A DNA stretch of 64,000 nucleotides from Candidatus Woesearchaeota archaeon (GCA_018668595.1 JABJCP010000035.1:1-64000), one strand, 5' to 3'. Counted from the first letter of the stretch, positions 1-10,353 are shown. Program-made: numbers and translations. Notes: generated from the letters alone by a model not told the origin.

Positions 1-21
1 AAAAATAATTTTTTTACTTTA

Positions 22-411
22 TTACAAGCCTTTATCTAAATCATAACAGTTTGCATCTACAATATTTTTATATGTCGAAAGCATTGGAATTCTCCAACCA
101 TATGTTTCTATATCGCAAACTTGTCCATTTTTTTCTGCTTTTTTTAGTTTTGATTGTAGATCTGATGAATCAAATTTTCCTTCAAGAATTGTATCTGAGT
201 TTTCAAAGCTTAGCTCAATATCTTTTTCTATGTCTTCTGCAAAGATTACATATTTTTCACTCATGTCTTCTCCACTCCCACTTCTTACTCTTTCTGTTCC
301 TGTTATTTTTACTTTGTAGTTATCTCTTACAAAGTGACTTGCGCAAGTAGCTCCTATTGCTAGTGTTGCAATTGCTACAACTCCGCCGATTAAATATATT
401 GGTTTTACCAT
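22..411 (-). CDS. small protein with one N-terminal hydrophobic segment (membrane-anchored), unknown function
   Basis: ORF with N-terminal MVKPIYLIGGVVAIATLAIGATCA; G-run TTAGGGGGAATT upstream of the ATG. Confidence 0.7.
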   Translation of the reverse strand: MVKPIYLIGGVVAIATLAIGATCASHFVRDNYKVKITGTERVRSGSGEDMSEKYVIFAEDIEKDIELSFENSDTILEGKFDSSDLQSKLKKAEKNGQVCDIETYGWRIPMLSTYKNIVDANCYDLDKGL

Positions 412-549
412 TTTGTATAATTCCCCCTAATCTAATATTTATTATTTATATTCGCCTTCTTTTTTTATGTTATGTTTGATATGTTCTTGATCGTCTAATT
501 TTTTTCTTTTTTTCTTCGGTTTTAGGGCATTTCCTAATTTTTTATGTTG

Positions 550-2358
550 TTACTCTTCAGGTTCGGGAAGCCGTTCTATTTTATCCATTCCTGTTTTTAC
601 CTGAACCTCTACATCTCCAACCTTGCTTTCTAGTCCGCCAAATGAGTCTTCCATTTCTTTTGCAGAATTCATTCTTGTTCTTATTTCTTGAACATAATTT
701 CCTTTGTCTAAATCTGCTAAGTAATTAATTAATCCTCTAGGTGATAGTTCATAATTATGAATTGTTTTTAAATCGTCGTCTTGCCAGATATGTTTATGTT
801 GTTCAGGCATGTCTCCTTTGTAAAAATGTTGTGCTACAAATTGTATGTATGCTTTTTGTTGAGTCATTATTTCTTCATATTTTTTCTTTTTCTTCAAAAG
901 AGCCATTAGTTCTAGTTTTTCTTTATCTATGGCAGTATTATTTTTGACTTTTGCATGTAATTCGCGCGCTTTGTCCATATCTGGTTTAAATCCCATTCCC
1001 TCATATCTTCGCATGGTGTAATCGCGAATTATTCCCAGAGCAGTTTGGTATCCTGTTTTAGCATCAGATATGTCGCTAAATGGCATGAAGAATCCTCTAC
1101 TCCTTATGTTTTGAGGGAATGATTCATTGGATGCAACAACAAGTAAAACATTTTCGGGCGGTATTACTTTTCCTGACTCATATATTCTTCTTATATTTCC
1201 CACAACTTCATCAGTCATAAATCTTGAATCTACATCGTCGATAAAAAGCACTGTTTGAGCATCTTCTTTTTCAAAAAAGTCTAGTATATCTTTTAGATTT
1301 TCTAGTGCGTGCTGATCAGTTCTGACTAGGTGTGTTGTTGGAAAGTGCATAGAATATGCTTGTATTAATTGTGTTTTTCCAACACCTGGTGGACCTTCCA
1401 TTATGATGGGTCTTGTCTTTTTACCACTTGCAAAGTCTCTAAATTGTCCTTCAAGTATTGATTTGATATCAACATAACCATAGAATTTATCTATTTCTTG
1501 GAGTCCTTCTGCAACTCCTCGTGTTAGTTTATTTGTTTTATGATCAAAATCCAAAATTCTCGACGCAGAAAATATATTTTTCCCGTGTGTTTCTTTTGAT
1601 AAGTAATTTATTATTTCTTCTGCAGTTATATTGTCTTTTAGCAAAGGGTGTGTTTTTGATTCTGTTGTCTTGCTTTTTTTTGGAATTAATATTCTTGGTA
1701 AATTATCTTCACCTGTATTTTTTGGTTTTACTAAGCCTATATATTTTTCGATTAGCAAATCAACATTATTTTTTGCAATTCTTATTGCGTGTTTTGTTAG
1801 AAATTCGAGTGTTTGACTTTCTCCAGTTTCAGAGCTGAAATTTTTTATTTGTGTACTGTTTGCAATTGCATTCACATATTCGCTCATAAAATTTTTACTT
1901 TGTTTTGAAGATGAGTATTTTGCATACAAGCATAGTGCATCTTCAGGAATTTCTAAACTTTTTTCTTTAGGAATTCTTATTAGTTCTGCTGTTTCTTCAA
2001 ATATTTGTAATTCTTCTGTTATTTCATCTAGTTTATAATTTTCAAAGTCAAATTCATTATCAGATTTATTGTCAGATTTATTATCTTGTTCATTAGTTCT
2101 GTTTTGTTCATTAGTTTTGTTTTTTTCATCAGTTCTGTTTTGTTCATTAATTCTTTCTTTTTCTAGGAGTTTTATTTGATATTCTTGTAAGTCTTGGTGT
2201 AGTGCCATGAGCACATTTGTAGGGTATTCTATATCTACTCCGTGCGATTTAAGTACTGAAACACTTGTGATTGTTTTATTTGTAGTTCTGATTAGTTGGG
2301 ATAAATTACTAAATAATGCTAAATCTAATTCTTTTTCTTTTTCTGTAATTTCGTTCAT
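550..2358 (-). CDS. AAA+ ATPase (602 aa) with Asn/Glu-rich low-complexity linker
   Basis: Walker A GPPGVGKT, Walker B VLFIDDVDS, downstream VVASNES sensor-like motif; upstream TTAGGGGGCAAAACTATG. Confidence 0.9.
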   Translation of the reverse strand: MNEITEKEKELDLALFSNLSQLIRTTNKTITSVSVLKSHGVDIEYPTNVLMALHQDLQEYQIKLLEKERINEQNRTDEKNKTNEQNRTNEQDNKSDNKSDNEFDFENYKLDEITEELQIFEETAELIRIPKEKSLEIPEDALCLYAKYSSSKQSKNFMSEYVNAIANSTQIKNFSSETGESQTLEFLTKHAIRIAKNNVDLLIEKYIGLVKPKNTGEDNLPRILIPKKSKTTESKTHPLLKDNITAEEIINYLSKETHGKNIFSASRILDFDHKTNKLTRGVAEGLQEIDKFYGYVDIKSILEGQFRDFASGKKTRPIIMEGPPGVGKTQLIQAYSMHFPTTHLVRTDQHALENLKDILDFFEKEDAQTVLFIDDVDSRFMTDEVVGNIRRIYESGKVIPPENVLLVVASNESFPQNIRSRGFFMPFSDISDAKTGYQTALGIIRDYTMRRYEGMGFKPDMDKARELHAKVKNNTAIDKEKLELMALLKKKKKYEEIMTQQKAYIQFVAQHFYKGDMPEQHKHIWQDDDLKTIHNYELSPRGLINYLADLDKGNYVQEIRTRMNSAKEMEDSFGGLESKVGDVEVQVKTGMDKIERLPEPEE

Positions 2359-2445
2359 AGTTTTGCCCCCTAATTCTCTATTATATCTAGATTATTTTTA
2401 AACTTTACTATTATTTTACTATTTTAAAGTAGTTCTAATGACAAT

Positions 2446-2455
2446 CTTTATATAA
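2446..2455 (+). promoter_or_regulatory. TATA box-like ctttatataa for a near-leaderless gene
   Basis: AT-rich box about 25 nt upstream of ATG at 2478. Confidence 0.5.
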
Positions 2456-2477
2456 TCAGCAATTATAATTGATTATT

Positions 2478-3002
2478 ATGGTCTTTACAAAATTGCTTGA
2501 GGGCGAAACTCCTGAAGAGATCGATGATCTTATCAATAATTATTTAAGGCTGGGAAATTGTACAATCACAGGAACATATGGTCTTAATGGTAAGCATTAT
2601 TGCAGAATTGTTCATTCTAATGGTGCGGGTACTAATGGTGATAAGAATTTAGAATATTTAGCAAACTTGCCTTCTAGAACTGAAGCTCGAGAATCTGATT
2701 GGATTACTGCATTAGAATTTATTAAACGAGATGATCGGGAATCTGCAGCAGAAATTCTTAATTTTGATGTTGATTATATGGCTTGTGTTATTCGTAATGC
2801 GATTTTAAAAGAAGATATTCCAAATAAAACAAGAGGAGATTATAATAATCTGGGTTTAAAAATTGTAAGTTTAAAAAAATTAATTAAAAACTTTGCTAGA
2901 GACTCTTATTCTCAACATGGCAAAAAAAAGACTGCAAATTATTTAGGAATTTCTATAAACGAATTTAATGAGCGAGTTAATGATATAATTTGTAAGAATT
3001 AA
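2478..3002 (+). CDS. hypothetical protein, possible C-terminal helix-turn-helix
   Basis: ATG at 2478 fits the TATA spacing better than the TTG at 2469 used by the ORF track; C-terminal KKKTANYLGISINEFNERVNDI looks HTH-like. Confidence 0.65.
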   Translation: MVFTKLLEGETPEEIDDLINNYLRLGNCTITGTYGLNGKHYCRIVHSNGAGTNGDKNLEYLANLPSRTEARESDWITALEFIKRDDRESAAEILNFDVDYMACVIRNAILKEDIPNKTRGDYNNLGLKIVSLKKLIKNFARDSYSQHGKKKTANYLGISINEFNERVNDIICKN

Positions 3003-3008
3003 TTAATC

Positions 3009-3641
3009 TTATTCTATATTTTCTGTGCTTGTTTGATCTGATCTAATTAATTCATAATCAAAAGACTTTTCAGACTGATCTTCCTTTTTTAGATATTCTG
3101 CTACTTTTTTTGATTGTTTTTTGTGTGAATAATAATCAAAAACTTTTGCAATTCCCATGGGCATAAAAAGGCCTGTTAAAGCACCAATACTTCCAGCTCC
3201 AATTTGCAGTCCTATATTTCCTGTGAATTGTTCTGCAGCATATACGCATAAAAATAGAGATACAAATCCGCAAGGCATACTAAAAACAGCATTTATTTCA
3301 TTTTCAACACGATTAGTATTTAGTTTTTCAACAATTTTTTCAAATTTTTTTGCTTTTGAAGTTTCAACTTCAATTCTATATGTTCCTTTACATCTTTTTG
3401 TGTCAATTCCATCTAAAAAAATATATTGTGTTTTTTTACCTTTGATTTTTTTAAAATATCCTTCGTTTTTATTATGATTTGATGATTTTGAAAATTGTAT
3501 TTTTATAAATTCAGAATTAAATAATTGATCTTCAAGACGAGGTAAATATCTTCTATCTTCTCTTGTTTGATAACATAATTCTTCTAGTTTTGATTTTTTT
3601 TCACTTATGCCAATATATGTTTTAGAGTTGGTTGATTCTAT
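3009..3641 (-). CDS. hypothetical protein with C-terminal hydrophobic segments; no ATG/GTG/TTG start in the upstream part
   Basis: The frame of ORF 3009-3278 stays open upstream (KIESTNSKTYIGISEKKSKLEELCYQTREDRRYLPRLEDQLFNSEFIKIQFSK...IFLDGIDTKRCKGTYRIEVETSKAKKFEKIVEKLNTNRVENEINAVFSMPCGF). GGGGCG lies just upstream of an in-frame ATA at 3641. Confidence 0.45.
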   Translation of the reverse strand: MESTNSKTYIGISEKKSKLEELCYQTREDRRYLPRLEDQLFNSEFIKIQFSKSSNHNKNEGYFKKIKGKKTQYIFLDGIDTKRCKGTYRIEVETSKAKKFEKIVEKLNTNRVENEINAVFSMPCGFVSLFLCVYAAEQFTGNIGLQIGAGSIGALTGLFMPMGIAKVFDYYSHKKQSKKVAEYLKKEDQSEKSFDYELIRSDQTSTENIE

Positions 3642-3818
3642 TTTCTTCGCCCCTGGTATTTGTATGTTTAGTTAATTAATTTATCTTATAAATTAGGGTA
3701 TTTCTTTTTTTAAACCTTTCAATACAGTTATGCTTGTTTATCTTAAAAATTGCTATTTGTTTAGAACAAATACTAACATAAATGAATATAATAATATAAA
3801 ATAGTTCAATTGGATGTT

Positions 3819-5417
3819 TTAGCATCTATTAGATCTTATCTTTTCTTCACTTTCTTCAAATCCAAAAAGATATTGCATGCTGCAAGCACGCACTGCTTCA
3901 TCAACAAGCATTGAACCCAAAACTACTTCTCCTTGCATTCCACAAATCCATTTTGATTCTTCTTCTGTTAGGTTATCTTGGTCAGGTACATAAATTCTTT
4001 TTTTAACGTCAAGTTTTAATCTGTCAACAGAGGGTATTGTTTTTGGAAATGATTCATAAAATGCAGCATAACTTACTGCATTTAATTTAAGATTAGGTAT
4101 TTTTTCATCAATAAATGAGTTGATTGTAGAGCGTGAAAAAAATAAGTAAGATGAAACATCTTTTTCTGGTTCAAATTGTTTTATCACGTCACAAGTGTAT
4201 TCTGTTGCAGTTCCAAGCATGCCCATATCTACAATAGTTATTTTATCTGCATCAAGAGCATTAATATGTTTTAAATAACTGTAAAGTTTTTCTGCATTAG
4301 ATCTAAACTTTTCTGTTTTTACTACTTCTTCTCTTGCGTAAATAAGTCCTTGTTTGGATAATTGTTCTCTTTTTTTTTCTTTTTGTTCCAGAGCATTTAT
4401 TCTTTTTTCACTCCAGCTATAGCTTGGATATTCAACATTCCCTCCTAAAAATGCAATCATTGGAGGAATTCCGCCTATTTCTTCATGTATTGCTTCGCTG
4501 TATTCTACAGAAATCATAGGTCTTGTTACTGGAACTAAAAATGTTTTTTGATTATTTCCTTTTCCTAGTTTTTGAAATAGTTTTGCGCCTGTATAAAACA
4601 TTCTCGCGTCGCGGTCTAGAAATATTAAGTTTCCTTCAAATGAATTAAGAAGTTTGTCTAAAAAATGAGGTATTATTTGCAAGTATTGTTTCATTTCTCT
4701 GTATGCTTTTTTGTACATTCCAATTTTTTCTTTAGCAGCTTTCTTGCCAAGTACAGAATAAAATTCATTAACTATTTTTTCAACAGATTCATGTTCTGCA
4801 CTAGTTATTATTTTTTTGAGAAGTTTCAAATCAGGACTATGTCCGACGAGTTTTGCCATTCTTTTTTTAACTAGTGATTTTTCAGTTTGATTTAGTCTAT
4901 ATTTTCCAAAGTGTCTATGTGTTTTTATATCCGATTCTTTGATAAATTTACTAAGCTCTGCTCTGTATTTTTTAAATGTAGGTTCCATTATTGAGTCTAA
5001 TTCGTTTATTAGGTTCTTTGTTTCTTTTTCAAAAACTTCTGACCCTTCTTCTCCTAGATCACTTTTAATTGAGCGCATAATCATTTGGTAATACCCATCA
5101 TTTTTTGTTATACCTGGAACAAAAACTAAATGATCTGCAGTTCCATTATCTCGAACCATAGGGTAAGATCTGAATTCGCATTCTAGAGTTCTATTAATTT
5201 TATGTAATTTTTCTTCATCAATAAATTGTTTTGTTTTTTCTAATGCACAATAAGCAATTCTTTTTTGAACCTCGACTTTAATGTCTGCGATTCCATCTAT
5301 TTTTTGATTATAAAACCATGCTTTTAATTCTTCTTTTGTTATTAGTGAACTGCTGAATTTAGAATTAGTTTGTTTACTTTCTTCAACTTCATTGTTTACT
5401 TTGTCTGTTAGGTTCAT
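3819..5417 (-). CDS. 532 aa protein, possibly with an alpha/beta (HAD- or phosphoribosyltransferase-like) core; distal gene of the array A operon
   Basis: Long ORF with GNLIFLDRDARMFYTGAKLF and DKITIVDMGMLGTATEY segments; same strand and close spacing to array A. Confidence 0.75.
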   Translation of the reverse strand: MNLTDKVNNEVEESKQTNSKFSSSLITKEELKAWFYNQKIDGIADIKVEVQKRIAYCALEKTKQFIDEEKLHKINRTLECEFRSYPMVRDNGTADHLVFVPGITKNDGYYQMIMRSIKSDLGEEGSEVFEKETKNLINELDSIMEPTFKKYRAELSKFIKESDIKTHRHFGKYRLNQTEKSLVKKRMAKLVGHSPDLKLLKKIITSAEHESVEKIVNEFYSVLGKKAAKEKIGMYKKAYREMKQYLQIIPHFLDKLLNSFEGNLIFLDRDARMFYTGAKLFQKLGKGNNQKTFLVPVTRPMISVEYSEAIHEEIGGIPPMIAFLGGNVEYPSYSWSEKRINALEQKEKKREQLSKQGLIYAREEVVKTEKFRSNAEKLYSYLKHINALDADKITIVDMGMLGTATEYTCDVIKQFEPEKDVSSYLFFSRSTINSFIDEKIPNLKLNAVSYAAFYESFPKTIPSVDRLKLDVKKRIYVPDQDNLTEEESKWICGMQGEVVLGSMLVDEAVRACSMQYLFGFEESEEKIRSNRC

Positions 5418-5447
5418 TTTATTTTATAATTAATAGTTTAGAATTAA

Positions 5448-6266
5448 TTAATCTCCTCCGTCCTTACCGCCACCAGAGTGACCAGATCCTTGAAACCTGT
5501 GTTGTTTTGAAGTTGGTTTTTCAATCTTTTTTTCTTTCAATCCAAACATTGATTTCCAATTTCTTTTTTTAGGGTCATTTATTGGTTCTAGTTTCTTAAT
5601 GGTTAAACGTGTTTTATCAATTTTAACTTTAACACCTCTGGTTCCTAAGTTTTCTTTAATCAATCTTAGTGTCGCAATATAATTTGCAGTATCATCGATA
5701 TAGGAATAACTGTGGTAATGTCCGAGCATAATTGTAGAATTAATTTCGTTTATTGTTTTAGTTATGTCTCCTGTTGCTTCAAATAATCTAAATATGTTTG
5801 TGTTTGTGTAGCATTCATTTATTGCAGCATTTAGTTGTCTTAAAGTAAGTCCTAATTCATCATTTAGTTTAACGCCAGGCACATCTTCAGTTGTTTGATT
5901 TATTCGATCTACATATTTTTTAATTGATTCCTGCATCCAGATTTGTTTTGATATAATAATATCTAACACTCCTTTTCCAGCATCATAATTTGATCCTTCG
6001 CGAGCAACTTTTGAAGCATGATTTAAACTTCGTTCGAGATTGTCTTTTATTTCGTATGCAGTGTTTTTTAATGAATCTAATGATGAAACTAATTGGGCAT
6101 ATTCATCTCCTTTTTCTAGTAACCGCTCAGCACATTTTAAATCTGTCGCATCTATTTTTTTTTCACCGCTTCTGAGTTTTCTTAAAATAGGATAACTTTC
6201 TTCCATTAGTTTGTACATGGATAATATGCCTTCTAAGTTTTTTATTCCATAATTATTATCGTTCAT
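5448..6266 (-). CDS. array A paralog 10 (distal)
   Basis: MNDNNYGIKNLEGILSMYKLMEE... with GVLDIIISKQIWMQESIK and LNAAINECYTNTNIFRLFEA motifs shared across the array. Confidence 0.88.
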   Translation of the reverse strand: MNDNNYGIKNLEGILSMYKLMEESYPILRKLRSGEKKIDATDLKCAERLLEKGDEYAQLVSSLDSLKNTAYEIKDNLERSLNHASKVAREGSNYDAGKGVLDIIISKQIWMQESIKKYVDRINQTTEDVPGVKLNDELGLTLRQLNAAINECYTNTNIFRLFEATGDITKTINEINSTIMLGHYHSYSYIDDTANYIATLRLIKENLGTRGVKVKIDKTRLTIKKLEPINDPKKRNWKSMFGLKEKKIEKPTSKQHRFQGSGHSGGGKDGGD

Positions 6267-6311
6267 TTTATTTTACCTTTTTGAATCAGTCATTTAATTT
6301 TGATTTTGATT

Positions 6312-7031
6312 TTATTTTTTATTATAAATCGGTTTTGCTCTTTTAACAATCAAACTTCTTTTGTTAATTTTATACTTCACTCCTTTATTTCCTTCAGCAA
6401 CTCTTTGAAGTTCTGTTAAACTAGTTATATAATTTATAGTTATTGAGTTATTCTTTTTATTTTTTGATCTAGCATTTAATTCATTTACAAGTTCATATGA
6501 AGTGTCACCTATTACACTTGCAGCTTCATGTAGGTGAAATAAATTTGTATTTGTATAAAATTCATTTATTGCAGAGTTTAGTCTTATTAGTACTGAACCT
6601 GTGCCTGATTGAAGTTTTGAACCCGGAACATCTTCTACTGAAGAATTTATTATTTCAATATGTTGATTTAATGATTCTTGTACCCAGATTTGTTTTGATT
6701 CAATTATATCTAAAATTCCTTTTTTACCATCCATATTTGATTGTGGTGCTTGGGCTATTCGAGAAGCGCGATCTAAACTATACATTAAATCTCTTCTCAG
6801 TTTAAATGCCGTATTGCCTAACTTTTGTAGTTCAGAAACTAACTGAACATAATCAGTTCCTTTTTCAATAATTTTTTTTGCACATTCTAATTCTTTTGTA
6901 TCTATTTTTTTTACTCCTCTTCTTAATTTAGATAACACTGGTTCAGTTTGTTCCATTAATAGGTACATAGATAATATGCCTTCTAAATTTTTTATTCCAT
7001 AATTATTATTATTATTATTATTATTATTCAT
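6312..7031 (-). CDS. array A paralog 9
   Basis: MNNNNNNNNNYGIKNLEGILSMYLLME; GILDIIESKQIWVQESL; C-term GNKGVKYKINKRSLIVKRAKPIYNKK. Confidence 0.88.
   Translation of the reverse strand: MNNNNNNNNNYGIKNLEGILSMYLLMEQTEPVLSKLRRGVKKIDTKELECAKKIIEKGTDYVQLVSELQKLGNTAFKLRRDLMYSLDRASRIAQAPQSNMDGKKGILDIIESKQIWVQESLNQHIEIINSSVEDVPGSKLQSGTGSVLIRLNSAINEFYTNTNLFHLHEAASVIGDTSYELVNELNARSKNKKNNSITINYITSLTELQRVAEGNKGVKYKINKRSLIVKRAKPIYNKK
7002..7028. repeat. ATT/AAT trinucleotide microsatellite encoding poly-Asn at the N-terminus of a paralog
   Basis: uninterrupted attattattattattattattattatt run. Confidence 0.95.
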
Positions 7032-7070
7032 TTTATTTTACCTTTTCGATTCATTTATTTAACTTTGATT

Positions 7071-7781
7071 TCATTTTTTATTATAGATTGGTTTTACTTT
7101 TTTAACTGTCAATTGTGTTTTATCAATTTTATACTTCACTCCTTTATTTCCTTCTGCTGCTTTGTAAAGTTGGTTTAAGGTTGTTAAGTAATTTTCAGTT
7201 ACATCATAAGATCTATATCCTTTGCGAATTATAGTGTATGTATTTTCGTAAATAGTGGTTGCAATGTTAAAAATTGTTTTCGAAGCTTCATATAAGTGAA
7301 ATATATTTGTATGTTCATAACATTCTTTTATTGCTAAATTAAATTGTTTTAGTTCAAGTCCTATTTCATTGTCGAGTTTTACGCCTTTAATATTTTCAGT
7401 TGATTTATTTATTTGTTCAACGCAGTGCTTAAGCGATTCATTGACCCATAGTTTTTTTGATTCTAATACATCAAGAACGCTTTTTTCACCTTCGAGAGGT
7501 GTAGTTCCTTCTCGACCTATTTTGGACGCATATTTTAAACTTTCTCCAAGATCATCTCTAATTTTTTTAGATACAAACATTAATTTGCGTATGTTATTCT
7601 GAAATTGAAGGTATTTTTCATTTAGTTCAATAATTTCTTTTGCACATTCTAATTCTTCAGCATCTAATCTTTTTGTTCCATTTTTAAGTTTTGATTCGAG
7701 TCTAAGAGTTTGATTTTTTACATTTAATATTGTTAATATCCCTTCTAAATTATTTAGTCCGTGATCCGTTGTATCCATCAT
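7071..7781 (-). CDS. array A paralog 8
   Basis: HGLNNLEGILTILN; VLDVLESKKLWVNESLK; IKECYEHTNIFHLYEA; GVKYKIDKTQLTVKKVKPIYNKK. Confidence 0.88.
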   Translation of the reverse strand: MMDTTDHGLNNLEGILTILNVKNQTLRLESKLKNGTKRLDAEELECAKEIIELNEKYLQFQNNIRKLMFVSKKIRDDLGESLKYASKIGREGTTPLEGEKSVLDVLESKKLWVNESLKHCVEQINKSTENIKGVKLDNEIGLELKQFNLAIKECYEHTNIFHLYEASKTIFNIATTIYENTYTIIRKGYRSYDVTENYLTTLNQLYKAAEGNKGVKYKIDKTQLTVKKVKPIYNKK

Positions 7782-7826
7782 TTTAGTTTACCTTTTTGAA
7801 TGTTTTTGTATTAAGATATTATTAAT

Positions 7827-8648
7827 TTATTCTTCTCCTAGTTTAGCATAATCAGAAACTTTTTTATTCTTCGAGAACCAATTCCATTTCTTTTTTGGTT
7901 TAGGGAGTGGTATTTGTTTTATGTTTTTAATATAAATGCAATAATCTGTTCCATATTTTACTTTCAGTGATTTTTGTCCTTCTGCTTTTTCAATTAGTTG
8001 TATTAATGCAGCATGGTATTGACTTATTGCTTCGTCTTCACTATTGTTCCAACGTCCTTTTTTTGGAACCAAACAATCTACTATGTTTGCTGTTGTTCTA
8101 ATTATATTTCTACTTGCAGAGTGTAGTTTTAATGAGTGCTTGTTTGTGTACCACTCTTTTATTGCAGAATTTAACATTTTGATTTTAATTGATAAATCAA
8201 CACTGGGTTTTATAGGTTGGATGTTGTCTGTATTTTCATTATATGTTTTGAAATATTCGTCAGTTGTGTCTTTAATTAGTATTTCTGTTGAAGAAATTAT
8301 GTCTAATGGTCTGATAGTTTCTGCTTCTTGCTGAGAAGTCATACTTTCAAGGTTAATGCTGCTGGTTAATTCTAAAGTTTCTTTAAGATCATTTCTAACT
8401 TTTGCTGCCAGGTTGTGAAGTTCAATAAGAAAATTAACTGTTTTGTTATATTGATTAAACTCGTCTATAAATCGTTTTGTTTTTAGTATTTCTTCAGAAG
8501 GTATTTCTGTTTTAAATGGTGTGTTTGTATACTTTTGTTCTTTGAAGAATTTGAGTATTTCAAATGAGTCTTGACTAAGTTGATACATTGCAGCTATTTT
8601 TTCTGCATCAATTTGAGGTATATTATTTTCGCATTTCATTTTTATCAT
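7827..8648 (-). CDS. array A paralog 7
   Basis: IPQIDAEKIAAMYQLSQDS; C-term KQIPLPKPKKKWNWFSKNKKVSDYAKLGEE. Confidence 0.88.
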   Translation of the reverse strand: MIKMKCENNIPQIDAEKIAAMYQLSQDSFEILKFFKEQKYTNTPFKTEIPSEEILKTKRFIDEFNQYNKTVNFLIELHNLAAKVRNDLKETLELTSSINLESMTSQQEAETIRPLDIISSTEILIKDTTDEYFKTYNENTDNIQPIKPSVDLSIKIKMLNSAIKEWYTNKHSLKLHSASRNIIRTTANIVDCLVPKKGRWNNSEDEAISQYHAALIQLIEKAEGQKSLKVKYGTDYCIYIKNIKQIPLPKPKKKWNWFSKNKKVSDYAKLGEE

Positions 8649-9461
8649 TTATTTTTGTTTAACTTCTGTTTTCTTCCCTAGCAAATACCATCTTCTTTTC
8701 ATTTGTGGTTTTGGTGGTTTTGGTTTTGGAAACGATATTGATTTTATTTCTAAAATTTTAAAGTCGTGGTGGTGTTTATATTTTATTTTAACTCCTTTTT
8801 GTTGTGCAGAATACTGGTTTAATTGTGCTAGTAAATTCACATATTCGTTTCTCTGTTTGTGGTGATCTCTGTGGCTACGTCCCCAGTATTTTTCCAGGCC
8901 TATACTTGGAGTTATTTCATTAAACACCCAGTTTGTCGTTTGCATTATATTCATGCATGCTGCATGTACTTGTAATAGATTTCTATTTGTGTAAACTTCT
9001 TTTATTGCAGAATTTAGTTGTTTTATTTTTATTCTTAGTTTTGTTTTTGGTTTGCTTGGTTCTATTTCTTCTAGTTTTTCTTTTAAGTCGGATAATTTTT
9101 CTTTTGCAGTTTCATGTATTAGTATTTCAGTAGCTTCTATTATGTCTAGTAATCCTCTTTCTCTAGATGAACTAGGTTGATTTGCTGAAGTAACTGAACT
9201 GCCTGCTAGTTCTAATGATTTTTCTAATTGAGGTTTAATATTCTGTGCTAGGTTGTAAAGTCCAATCATTTCATTCATGACGCCATAATGAGCATCTTTA
9301 TATTCTAAAAACTTACTTGCAGCAGCTATATCTTCTGTTGGTATGAATATTTTTCCTTCTTTATCAGCAAAATAATCTAATATTTTTATTGAGTCATTAT
9401 ACTCATTAAATATTGTTGCAATTTTTCCAGCATCAATTTGAGGTATGTATTCTTGTTCCAT
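8649..9461 (-). CDS. array A paralog 6
   Basis: IPQIDAGKIATIFNE; LLDIIEATEILIHET; LNSAIKEVYTNRNLLQVHAA. Confidence 0.88.
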   Translation of the reverse strand: MEQEYIPQIDAGKIATIFNEYNDSIKILDYFADKEGKIFIPTEDIAAASKFLEYKDAHYGVMNEMIGLYNLAQNIKPQLEKSLELAGSSVTSANQPSSSRERGLLDIIEATEILIHETAKEKLSDLKEKLEEIEPSKPKTKLRIKIKQLNSAIKEVYTNRNLLQVHAACMNIMQTTNWVFNEITPSIGLEKYWGRSHRDHHKQRNEYVNLLAQLNQYSAQQKGVKIKYKHHHDFKILEIKSISFPKPKPPKPQMKRRWYLLGKKTEVKQK

Positions 9462-9462
9462 T

Positions 9463-10260
9463 TTATTCTTCTCCTAATTTAGCATAATCAGAAACTTTTT
9501 TTCTCTTTAAGAACAAATTCCATTTCTTTTTTGGTTTAGGAAAGGGTATTTGTTTTACTAATTCAATAACAATGCAATTATTCAATTTATACTTCACTTC
9601 TACTGCTTTTTGTCCTTTGGATTCTTCTTTTAGAATTTTTAATGCAGCAAGATATTCAGTTCGTGCATCATCTTCATGATAATGCCAGTCTCCTTTTTGA
9701 GGAACCATTGGTCTAAATATTTCTTCTGTTGTTTGCATTATATTTGAAAATGCTGAGTGTAATTGTAATATGTTTTTATTGGTGTATAATTCTTTTATTG
9801 CAGAATTTAGTTGTTTAATTTGTATTTTTAATTTAATAGGTGGTTTAACTGGATCTATGTTTGATGTGCTTTTATTATATTTGCTAAATGTTTCTGTTGT
9901 CGTTTCTCTAATTCTTATCTCTGTTGATTCAATAATATCTAAAAGTCCTCGGTCATTTGAATCTTTTGTTGTAGTCGATGTTGGTAAGTTAGTGTTATTT
10001 GTAAGTTCAAGTGATTCTTTAAGTCCTGGTTTTATTTCAGTTGCTCGGTTATGTAGGTTAATTAGAAAATCAACTGTTTGATCATATTCTTCAAAGTATT
10101 CAATAAACTTACTAGCGTTTTCAATATCTGAGGTAGGTATTATTGTTCTACCTGGTTTATCTGTAAAATAGTCTAATATTTTCACAGCGTCTTGACTAAG
10201 TTGATACATTGCAGCAATTTTTCCAGCATCAATTTGAGGTATTTGATTTTCATTATCCAT
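9463..10260 (-). CDS. array A paralog 5
   Basis: IPQIDAGKIAAMYQLSQDA; C-term KPKKKWNLFLKRKKVSDYAKLGEE. Confidence 0.88.
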   Translation of the reverse strand: MDNENQIPQIDAGKIAAMYQLSQDAVKILDYFTDKPGRTIIPTSDIENASKFIEYFEEYDQTVDFLINLHNRATEIKPGLKESLELTNNTNLPTSTTTKDSNDRGLLDIIESTEIRIRETTTETFSKYNKSTSNIDPVKPPIKLKIQIKQLNSAIKELYTNKNILQLHSAFSNIMQTTEEIFRPMVPQKGDWHYHEDDARTEYLAALKILKEESKGQKAVEVKYKLNNCIVIELVKQIPFPKPKKKWNLFLKRKKVSDYAKLGEE

Positions 10261-10353
10261 TTTTATTTCACTTAGTTCTGTTTTTATTATTTATTATTTT
10301 TTTTAATTTTATTTATTTTTTCATTTATTTTGATTTTTCAGTTCTTTATTATT

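Noticed and set aside
51-350. + strand ORF 51-350 and similar antisense ORFs (741-947, 1521-1838, 2207-2401, 4665-4874, 5990-6175, 6497-6805, 7369-7602, 8044-8334, 8933-9133, 9770-10081)
   Set aside because: They lie opposite well-supported minus-strand genes, are Leu/Phe/Cys-rich low-complexity translations of AT-rich antisense, and lack start signals.
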